NCBI GenBank assembly: GCA_024181965.1
Contig: BQXS01012745.1
Span: 24,569-63,242, forward strand
DNA from: Aduncisulcus paluster
Taxonomy: Eukaryota; Fornicata
Direction of reading: 5' to 3'
Length of the DNA: 38,674 nt
Positions 19,901 to 27,639 of the stretch are shown one piece after another (within the stretch, counting starts at the first letter, position 1; each line of letters starts with the position of its first letter). The notes under the pieces are model-generated. The model saw only the letters and a program-made list of their open reading frames with translations, did not search any database and was not told the origin of the DNA. The translations under genes and the position numbers were made by a program.

Positions 19901-22435
19901 ATTCTCATATTCTCCTAAAATAGATCTTAAATACATTGAAAAATTGAATTCTAAATTTCTATCTCTTGTTCTTTGATTCCAATATGTTCCATCGGTACTT
20001 CTTTCCTCGATCGAGACACTCTCCGTCTTTTCATGTTCAAAGGATGATCTAATTTTAGAATCTGATTGAGAAACAATGACCTTTTCAGGCTCATCTGCAG
20101 ACAATTTAATTGAAGGGAATGTCTGGGTTGGAATGGATCCTCCTCGAATTCCAGAACATAATCCCTCGACGCTATCAACAATCATCGTATTTTGATAATC
20201 TGTGGAAGTCACTCCGGAAGAGGATATAGCAAGGGAAAGCGATACCTGTGAATCCTCATCGCCTCCATGCGAATCGCTGTTATTTCCAATCTCAGTGAAA
20301 GAGGTCACAGAAGATGGGTCAAAGAAAGATGTTTGTGCGTTTGATGATATAAAAGATATCACTGAGACCAGAGGATTAAACGGGGCACTATCACCAGGCA
20401 TTCTTTCTTCATGTACAGCTCCATTTGGTGAGGTTGAAGCGAATATCTCTCTGATCCAAGCTCTAAGATTATCATCAGAATACATGACGGAATCACTGAG
20501 ACTTTGTTGGCCTGTGTCCGAAGAAATATCGGTGATACTACTTGATCGAGAAGCTGAACTCACAGTGAACATCTTTCCTTCACCTTCTCCATCTGCTTCG
20601 GATGTGTATGAAGAGGAAAGTAATTTTGTGTCATCACTTTTTAATGTAAATGGAGAATTAAGACACTTATAATCTTCTAAATAGTGCGATTTGACATCAA
20701 AAACAGAACTTCTGACTTTACACCAATCAAGAGAACCATCTCCAGGGCGGTCAAAAATAATAATACACGTCTCAAAATCTGAATATATACGATTTTCAAT
20801 GCAGTTTCCCCTNNNNNNNNNNNNNNNNNNNNAAGCTGAACTCACAGTGAACATCTTTCCTTCACCTTCTCCATCTGCTTCGGATGTGTATGAAGAGGAA
20901 AGTAATTTTGTGTCATCACTTTTTAATGTAAATGGAGAATTAAGACACTTATAATCTTCTAAATAGTGCGATTTGACATCAAAAACAGAACTTCTGACTT
21001 TACACCAATCAAGAGAACCATCTCCAGGGCGGTCAAAAATAATAATACACGTCTCAAAATCTGAATATATACGATTTTCAATGATTTTGGGAGATGGATT
21101 AGATTGTGCTCCAATTTTAGCTGCGTGAGAAAGAACAGATGATGTTGATGAAGAAGAATAAGCTGAAGAGTGGATCGAAGAAGACGTTTCAGATCCAAGA
21201 GATTTTGTTGAACCTGCTGTACTAGAAATACGGGTGGTTGAAGAAACTCCCATTTCTGAATTGGCATGAGAACGCTTGGACCTGGGAGCTTTTGGGAGTG
21301 AATCTGGAACTTGACCCGTATTAGTGCCCGATTTAAAGCCGCCTGACTGGTGATCAACAGAAGCAGACACAGAGGATGATCTCCTTCCCGTTGATCCATG
21401 AGTTGAATCTGATATTTGGAGTGATTCATTGTGCGTTATCTTCTCATCCTCTTCTTCCTCCTCCTTCTGATAACTCTGTTTCCATCTTGCCGATATGCAT
21501 CCGATTACATATTCCTTCTCAGACCAAACAAACCTTTTTGCGACACAAAGAGCATCACAGACAGAGACACATGCACCAGGAATATGTGAGAATGGAAGAG
21601 AAAGGGTATGATTGAGATGAAACGGAGAGGGAGAAAGAAAAGATGAGTTGGGTGGACAGAGGGATGTGGGATAAGCTGGTACATTAACTGTGATAAAAGG
21701 AGTGCTCGAACAAGTCGATGGGACCGTTTTTGTGGATTGAGAAAGTGATTTACCGGAAATAAGCCATGAAACATCCATTGTTTCACAAAACAATGCACAA
21801 ACACGAGAGCAATTACAAAGACTTGAGGAACAAGATCTCAGAGCATTTTCAATATATTCATTAGAAAATATATCATCAATATCTGGCAATATAGAGTTAA
21901 TTGTTGATTTTCGGATGCAATCAATGAAAGGTATAGATTTAGCATGGATGAAGGTAGAAAGTGGTAAAGGTAATTTTATCCATCTAATTTGAGTTAATTG
22001 ACGAATTATATGATTTTGAGGAAGTTGAAAAACCGTTTTGGAAGTTTTATCTTCAGCAGCACCGATAATAACGTGATATCCGGTTCTAAGATATGCAACA
22101 AATGGACCAACTTTATAAATTTTATAATAATTATTTATATCAGTGTGTTCACTATTAGGTATTCCCAAACGATTCTTGAGAGCTATATGAGCTTCTGGAA
22201 TAGTATTGAATTTGTCATGGCCAGGAATCCCTTTATAAATCAATTCACCAGAGACTGGATCGATAGACATAATGAAAACATAATCCAGCCAGATAAATGA
22301 TGATAATATGAACTATCAAAGCGAATAAGGAGTGAATATCATGATAATAGTAAAAATGAGGATAAAGAGGTAAAATAAAAAACATACTGAATTTCCACAT
22401 GGATCTATTAAAATATAATTTGTTGAATGTGGCAT
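13955..22435 (-). CDS. Giant SAC9-like (SAC-domain phosphoinositide phosphatase family) protein, two exons, with internal duplications and an assembly gap
   Basis: Exon 1 is 22435-22388 (16 codons); exon 2 is 22312-13955; 2801 codons as assembled. The spliced N-terminus (NYILIDPCGNS-FILSSFI ... IDPVSGELIYKGIPGHDKF ... QIRWIKLPLPL) follows, strand by strand, my memory of the N-terminus of plant SAC9 (TLDTGEVYVIASLL ... IDPTTGALRYNGKPG ... SQWVKIPL). Further shared blocks are a SLGVDSNIFDELNKRLRIGR segment, a cysteine-rich zinc-finger-like region (CIHC ... CGRCGRVQCSTC, ~15600-15720) and a C-terminal beta-sandwich-like region (~14020-14500). Plant SAC9 is ~1650 residues. Here long Ser-rich and charged insertions, a 156-codon exact duplication and a 94-codon gap-spanning duplication add length. 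Reading the translation I find no CX5R catalytic motif, so activity is doubtful. Confidence 0.72.
16580..17521. repeat. Exact in-frame tandem duplication, 468-bp unit, inside the SAC9-like gene
   Basis: Bases 16580-17053 and 17048-17521 read identically; the period is 468 bp (156 codons), so the frame is kept. The 6-bp ATCAAC is shared at start, junction and end. At protein level the second unit joins SSIEDIVD directly to MYAVLLCIPIIRG, fusing two places that both encode IVD. Confidence 0.92.
20551..21083. repeat. 251-bp exact direct repeat on both sides of a 20-N gap
   Basis: Bases 20551-20801 and 20833-21083 are identical and separated by 11 unmatched bases (20802-20812) and 20 Ns. The offset is 282 bp, which happens to keep the frame. 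An unmerged contig overlap with a nominal gap is the likeliest explanation. Confidence 0.92.
20813..20832. other. Assembly gap (20 Ns)
   Basis: Exactly twenty undetermined bases inside the SAC9-like coding region. The round number suggests a placeholder length set by a scaffolder. Confidence 0.98.
22313..22387 (-). other. Spliceosomal intron (75 nt) in the SAC9-like gene
   Basis: Donor GTATGTTTTT begins at 22387, acceptor CTTTGATAG ends at 22313. TGA and TAG sit in frame just before the exon 2 start, so exon 2 cannot extend further as coding sequence. Removing the intron rebuilds the first beta-strands expected for SAC9-type N-termini. Confidence 0.82.
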
Positions 22436-22592
22436 TATATCGTTCAGAATAGGGGGAAATGAACAAAAAGTACCAAAATCTGCTGTATAAAACAAAAAAT
22501 GTATTTTATTTTATAAAATTACTTAAAACAATCAATTAAAATCAAATTTACCTTTTGAATATATTATAATTATTTACGAAGCGAATTGAAAG

Positions 22593-22617
22593 AATTCTTG
22601 AGTGTTGCTCAAGAATT
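22593..22617. promoter_or_regulatory. Perfect 10-bp hairpin in the divergent SAC9-like/IFT43 spacer
   Basis: AATTCTTGAG, a 5-nt TGTTG loop and CTCAAGAATT form a perfect inverted repeat between two divergently transcribed genes, 73 bp before the IFT43 ATG. It could be a dimeric-factor site or lie in a 5' leader. Function is inferred only from position. Confidence 0.4.
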
Positions 22618-22689
22618 AAACATAATTTGCAAAATTCAAATCAACATTTCAATTTAAAATATAATAAGAAAATCACTATATATAAAAAA

Positions 22690-22983
22690 ATGGATATTAT
22701 CGAAAAATTAGAGGCCATCCCTGAAATTGGAGGTACAGATGAAGCTGATAAAGAAGCACAAATTATGGGACATATTGCTGCGCCTCCAACTGCCATCACA
22801 GCGAAATTAACGTCATTAGAAGAGCTTGAAGGACAAGAAAAGGCTACAGAACTCCAGCAAACAATCGATGGGATCGATGTATCATCATTAGCTGCTTGTG
22901 TAGTTAAAAAGAAATATATTCACATTGAACCGGATGAAGAATGGACCATTTCAACATTATTACAAAGCATTTCTTCCAAATAG
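22690..22983 (+). CDS. IFT43: Intraflagellar transport protein 43 (IFT-A complex subunit)
   Basis: 97 residues from the ATG at 22690; the frame continues upstream but without an ATG. The sequence matches the conserved C-terminal part of IFT43: IPEI near the start (family 'IPVIPDL'), HIAAPP (family 'IAAPP'), a TSLEELE segment (family 'T..ELD'), then TIDGIDVSSLAACV (family 'TLDG.iDLKLLTK.L') and a final DEEWTISTLLQSISS (family 'W.WDHLFTEV.SE'). IFT43 is a small subunit of the IFT-A complex that drives retrograde transport in cilia and binds IFT121/IFT139. Animal IFT43 has a long disordered N-terminus that is missing here. Its presence implies the organism builds a flagellum. Confidence 0.82.
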   Translation: MDIIEKLEAIPEIGGTDEADKEAQIMGHIAAPPTAITAKLTSLEELEGQEKATELQQTIDGIDVSSLAACVVKKKYIHIEPDEEWTISTLLQSISSK

Positions 22984-23195
22984 ATGATATTTCCTATCTT
23001 CCTTAGTTATTTATTATTTTATCAGTAAAATACATTTCTATTAATTTTTATTCATTTTCCTTTGATATAAATTACTAAATATCATGATTGATAGTTTTGT
23101 TTGTCAATACTGATCAGCAGTGTGTTTTGTTTGACATCAGCCGACCAATCTTTAATTTGATCTTATAATTGATAAATATTTGATTAATTTTTAAT

Positions 23196-23621
23196 ATGAT
23201 TCACTTTTTTCTCGTTCAAAATCTTCAAGGAAAAACTAGACTTTCTAAATGGTATTCTACATTCTCCTATGATGAAAGAAGACAGTTAGAAACTGAAGTT
23301 CATATGGCAGTATCAGCAAGACCTGCTAAATTCACAAATTTCATTGAATTTCGCGATTATAAACTCGTATATCGTCAATATGCCACTTTGTTCTTTACAA
23401 TGGCCATAGATCCCGATGACAACGAATTAGCGTATCTTGAGTCAATCCATCTATTTGTTGAAACCATGGATAAATATTTTGGCAATGTTAGAGAACTTGA
23501 TCTCATCTTCCAATTCCATAAGGTATATGCCATTCTTGATGAAATGTTTTTGGCGGGAGAAATTATGGAATCTGGAAAACAAGTAATTTTAAAACAAGTT
23601 GATACGCTACAATTTGAATAA
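23196..23621 (+). CDS. AP2S1: AP-2 complex sigma subunit (clathrin adaptor small chain)
   Basis: 141 residues, almost exactly the family length (142 in human). The N-terminus [20 protein letters not shown], the [20 protein letters not shown] segment, [40 protein letters not shown] and [15 protein letters not shown] all follow AP2S1 closely; FVEFRxxKxxYRRYAxL and NVCELDLVFNFYKVY are typical of sigma-2 rather than sigma-1 or sigma-3. Sigma-2 stabilises the AP-2 core and forms the acidic-dileucine cargo pocket together with alpha-adaptin at the plasma membrane. No intron, standard start. It points to functional clathrin-mediated endocytosis. Confidence 0.93.
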   Translation: MIHFFLVQNLQGKTRLSKWYSTFSYDERRQLETEVHMAVSARPAKFTNFIEFRDYKLVYRQYATLFFTMAIDPDDNELAYLESIHLFVETMDKYFGNVRELDLIFQFHKVYAILDEMFLAGEIMESGKQVILKQVDTLQFE

Positions 23622-23788
23622 ATGAGCCGTGATTTTTTTTTTTATTTTATTTTACTTAAAATCAATGGCTAAACACTCTAAAATAGAAATTTTTATTTGT
23701 TGCTATTATATATTCTTTCGATTCGAAAGTTTCGAATATGAATTGACTCTTTATATTGTCATTATATACGAAAATCTCCCCCCCAAAA

Positions 23789-26700
23789 TCAATATGCATC
23801 TGTTTCCTCATCAACTAGTCCATTTTGCCTTTCTAATTTTGCCTCTTGGACTCGTGACACAATATAAGGATACAACAATACAGCGTCATCAACAGTATTA
23901 GCAGAGCATATTCTATTGAGATAGTTAAGCCTATCAACCAAAGGAAGTCCTTCTTCATCTTCCTCCTCTTTCTTCTCCTCTTCACCATCATCTCCTTTCT
24001 CATCCTCTTCGTTGTGTAGTTTATGCATTAATATCTCTCGGCTAGAGCCAAGTCGTGGAGATCCATCGCCAGAGGGAGAATCACCTGTGGTTTGAGGCTT
24101 TTCAGGCTTTGTTAGTAATTCGTGAATGCCATCAAGGCCACATTTATCGCCAATTATCGTTTGAGCAATTGATAGAGCTCGTTTTTCCATCCACTTCACA
24201 TTCTTAAGAGATGAAACATAATCATCCACTTGGTGGGACACAGATTGCAGCACGTCGACCATCTCTCCTCCCTTTCTAACTATAGAATCATACAAGGTGA
24301 TACCATCCTCAAGAGAAGGGCAGAGTTCAGCATGTGATAATGGCAAGTATTTAGGATCGAATAATGGTCGAGGCAAATGGAGAGCTTTCTTATCGGACAT
24401 CCGAGATTTTATCCTTGATACAAAATCTTCCTTGTACCCTTCCCACTTCTCATCGGGTTTCGTAACTCTGTGTTTCATTGCCTCAGTGATTGTTGCAGTG
24501 TTGTCTTTCTCAATTTGACTAAGAATATGCTTTGTGGCACCATGTGCCACTTTCAAGTGATCCTTGTTCCCACTAAGAAGAGTGCTCAAATCACTCACTG
24601 GCATCACACCTGGCTGTTCATGGAAAGATTGATTGTATTGGGAATAACCAAACTCCATTCCAGCATCAAATACATCTTCTTCACGGTCACAACCGATCAT
24701 AAAGGGTTCCGAAGGGTCAACTTCATCTTCTGTATGGACATGTCTATTCTTTTTGGACCCAGTGCCTGGATTCTGAGGATTTGACAGTTGCGAGTAACTG
24801 GGGTGGGATAAGATATGGGGATCCATCTGGGAATGGGCAAGAGATCCACTCCTGCGATGAGTTTTTTCAACCTTTCCATCCTTATCAGAAACTCCTTTTG
24901 AATTGTCGCTATGCTTGAGCGAGCGTAGAGATGAGGATGATTTTGCTAACTCTCTTGCAGCACGGTCTTCTCGATCCTCCACACAAAGGAGAGATCGCAA
25001 ACCAATCTGTAACTTCTTGAGCTTTACGAGTTCAGAAGTATCTTCATTCGAGTGTACAGGTTTAGAGGCAAAGAAACCCTCGAGAACCCGTTCACGGGTA
25101 TGCTGGGCAATCTGTTTGGCCGTTACAGCAGTCAGAAAAGAAGACTTTGATAAGAGAGAAGAAAAAGAGCATCGGACAACTTCAATTGTAGCCTTTAACG
25201 TGTGAGCAAGCTCTTCACGTCGATGTTCTCGTTCCTCAGCCTCCTCCTGAAGAACTTTTCTCGTATTATCTGACATTGATACTCCCTTAGGACTTAGTGC
25301 ATGGAATGATGAAGATCTTGGTAGACCATCCCGATGTGGAGACTCTCCTCTTGCAGTTGGATCCATTTCATCTTCCTGACCATGGGAACGAGGACTATGA
25401 CGAGCCTTATGATATGTGGATGCATGGCCTCTTCCCTCAGCTTCAATCCCACCAAGAGGGTAGGATATCATTGCGTTTGAGAAAGTATGAGCATACAGAG
25501 CAAGAACGTGTGGAAGGGCGTATCCATCTCCATCATACAAGCCATCAGCTCTCATTCCAGCTGTGTTTGTGATGTCAGAAGTCAGAATATCACTGAAAGG
25601 CATCGATAGGGTCATAACAAGTGGCTTGGGAAGGGAATACGCTAGTTCTGAAGCACCTTTTATATCATCATGGGTCGGTTGTTTAATTAAGAAAGAAAAT
25701 AAGTTATTATTCACAATGCGTTCAATTTCTTTCTCCTCGGCCTGGGTATCTGTCCGTCTCTTGATGGCTTGTTCCGCTGCCAAAGAACGTTCTTCTCTCT
25801 CTTTATCTCTCTTCAACTTCTCTGATCGCTTCAACATCTGCTGCGCCGTGCTATACTCAACGGCTATCCGTTGTGTTTCCTTGAGTACCTCACTGTCATG
25901 TTGTGAGATCAACATGAGTTCATTGAGAAGATCCTGCGTTAATTGAGAACGAGCACTTTTGAATGCTGAGGATTGTAACTGTGGATTAGGCAGAGGAATC
26001 TGTAAGTTTGGATTACCCCTGGGACTCGATTTCGAACTATCTTCCTCTTCTTCTTCAAACATAGATTCTACTTCGGACATATCGTCTTCGATGGCATGTG
26101 AAAAAGACTTAACGAGGGTGCTCGAAGGCATTGGTCTTGTTAAGGATATTCCATCCTCGTCATACTGCCCGTCTAGATGATCAGAACCCGTCGACTCACC
26201 TTCTTCTTGCTCTTCCTTCCGATCTTTCTCCTCAATCAACACTTGGCCATCCTTAACAATGGCGTGTTCACGACGACGACTTGATAATTGATGCTCCAAA
26301 TCGATCCTTTGTTTCCTATAATCATCCAATTCTTGCTCAGCTTTCTTCTGGAACACCTGAATATCCTCCTCACTGAGACCCCAGAAGGTAGAAAGAATGA
26401 ATCTTCGCCTCTCACGAATATCTTCAATTGCTCGCATTTCTGCCTTTCGAAGGACATCAAGGAGAACACCCACTTTCTCCACATTGGTCCCATTGACGAG
26501 AGTGGAAGTATCATCCATTCCAAGGGAAGAAACACTATCTACAATCCCTTCCGAAGATATAATTGGCATGGGATCTGCCTCTTTCACTCCAATTTCTTCT
26601 GCCATCATGGATTCTTCACTGACGGCTGAGGAGAGAGCGTGAGTAAAACGGAATAACTTAGTATTGGATGGAGAATACCACTTTTGGGGAAGAGGATTAT

Positions 26701-27370
26701 CCGTAGATGTTATACGAGCACGCATTAAAACACTCCTATTGACGATATTAGCAAGTTGCATGGCTGTCAATGATGAAGACACCTTGTGATCGATTGTACG
26801 AACACAATTCAGAGTTTCCTGAACTATTTTATCTGGAGCGATGGCTTTAGCAATACGTCCGACGAGAATGGCCCGAAGACACATTCTATTATGCACCTTA
26901 TCACTGGGAGAGGCAGAGAAATTAGAAGAGATTGACCGCACAGTCCTGGCATGTGCATCGGCAACAGCAAGCGCTGTAATATATGGCAAAACAATTGGAA
27001 TTGCTTCTTTTGCCCGCAAAGAAAGCTTCATTTTTTTTCTATCGGCCATTGGAATTGCAGAAAGCAAACGATGAGATTTTCGAATGGTATCCATATCATG
27101 ACGTACTTTAATCGCATCTCCTGCAGATCGCAAATTTTTTTCAAGATGTCCAAAATCCATAACAACCTTCTCAGCAATTTGAATCATTGAAACATCTTCA
27201 AGTGCATTTTTTAAATCTTTGGATTTTAGAGAAATTGATTCTAAATCTGAAATATATGAGCGTTTTTTTAGTTCTGCTAACCCGAAATCATCAATTTGTT
27301 GTTTTTTCTTTGCGAAATCAGCTCTGACTTGAGCAGCTACTGAACCAGTTGATATGGGGACTTCAGACAT
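23789..27370 (-). CDS. Unrecognised 1193-residue charged, coiled-coil protein
   Basis: One uninterrupted frame from ATG 27370 to a TAA at 23789. Residues ~40-260 form a compact, helical, non-repetitive domain with few charged runs (IAEKVVMDFGHLEKNL; IVLPYITALAVADAHARTV). Residues ~325-400 and ~500-580 are charged coiled coil. A Ser/Pro/His-rich, probably disordered stretch follows, then a helical C-terminal part. Near the end is a Glu/Asp/Lys run (~23950-24010), then a short conserved-looking tail (PLVDRLNYLNRICSANTVDDAV). I do not recognise a family. The gene converges with AP2S1 (167 bp) and diverges from the L24e-like gene (269 bp). Confidence 0.75.
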   Translation of the reverse strand: MSEVPISTGSVAAQVRADFAKKKQQIDDFGLAELKKRSYISDLESISLKSKDLKNALEDVSMIQIAEKVVMDFGHLEKNLRSAGDAIKVRHDMDTIRKSHRLLSAIPMADRKKMKLSLRAKEAIPIVLPYITALAVADAHARTVRSISSNFSASPSDKVHNRMCLRAILVGRIAKAIAPDKIVQETLNCVRTIDHKVSSSLTAMQLANIVNRSVLMRARITSTDNPLPQKWYSPSNTKLFRFTHALSSAVSEESMMAEEIGVKEADPMPIISSEGIVDSVSSLGMDDTSTLVNGTNVEKVGVLLDVLRKAEMRAIEDIRERRRFILSTFWGLSEEDIQVFQKKAEQELDDYRKQRIDLEHQLSSRRREHAIVKDGQVLIEEKDRKEEQEEGESTGSDHLDGQYDEDGISLTRPMPSSTLVKSFSHAIEDDMSEVESMFEEEEEDSSKSSPRGNPNLQIPLPNPQLQSSAFKSARSQLTQDLLNELMLISQHDSEVLKETQRIAVEYSTAQQMLKRSEKLKRDKEREERSLAAEQAIKRRTDTQAEEKEIERIVNNNLFSFLIKQPTHDDIKGASELAYSLPKPLVMTLSMPFSDILTSDITNTAGMRADGLYDGDGYALPHVLALYAHTFSNAMISYPLGGIEAEGRGHASTYHKARHSPRSHGQEDEMDPTARGESPHRDGLPRSSSFHALSPKGVSMSDNTRKVLQEEAEEREHRREELAHTLKATIEVVRCSFSSLLSKSSFLTAVTAKQIAQHTRERVLEGFFASKPVHSNEDTSELVKLKKLQIGLRSLLCVEDREDRAARELAKSSSSLRSLKHSDNSKGVSDKDGKVEKTHRRSGSLAHSQMDPHILSHPSYSQLSNPQNPGTGSKKNRHVHTEDEVDPSEPFMIGCDREEDVFDAGMEFGYSQYNQSFHEQPGVMPVSDLSTLLSGNKDHLKVAHGATKHILSQIEKDNTATITEAMKHRVTKPDEKWEGYKEDFVSRIKSRMSDKKALHLPRPLFDPKYLPLSHAELCPSLEDGITLYDSIVRKGGEMVDVLQSVSHQVDDYVSSLKNVKWMEKRALSIAQTIIGDKCGLDGIHELLTKPEKPQTTGDSPSGDGSPRLGSSREILMHKLHNEEDEKGDDGEEEKKEEEDEEGLPLVDRLNYLNRICSANTVDDAVLLYPYIVSRVQEAKLERQNGLVDEETDAY

Positions 27371-27639
27371 GAAATACTATAAATACAATAAATAAAACCT
27401 GATTTATAAAAAGGAACTTTCAAATATAAACACTGAATAAATTTAAGTAGCAAGAAACAGCGATTTTGTATTTCCTGCAGGGAAAAAAGGGCAAACAATT
27501 TGAATCGTTTATTAAATTGCCTTTATATTTATTAGGATATCAAATTCAAATATCATCTTGGACATTATCAGTCGTTGAACAGCATTTTAGGAAAAGATTG
27601 GGTTTTGTATGAGATACTAAAAATAACAAAATAATTTTA

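Noticed and set aside
22255-22387. Alternative acceptor at 22255 (CCAG) for the SAC9-like intron
   Set aside because: Phase does not match the GTATGT donor, and it would remove the conserved IDP strand.
22483-22551. Possible second intron upstream of the SAC9-like gene (GTAAAT donor, TACAG acceptor)
   Set aside because: The donor and acceptor differ from the four supported introns, and the would-be upstream exon meets a stop with no ATG. It could at most be a 5' leader intron.
22690-23621. IFT43 and AP2S1 as an operon-like functional unit
   Set aside because: They are merely adjacent on the same strand with a 212-bp AT-rich spacer, and they act in different pathways.
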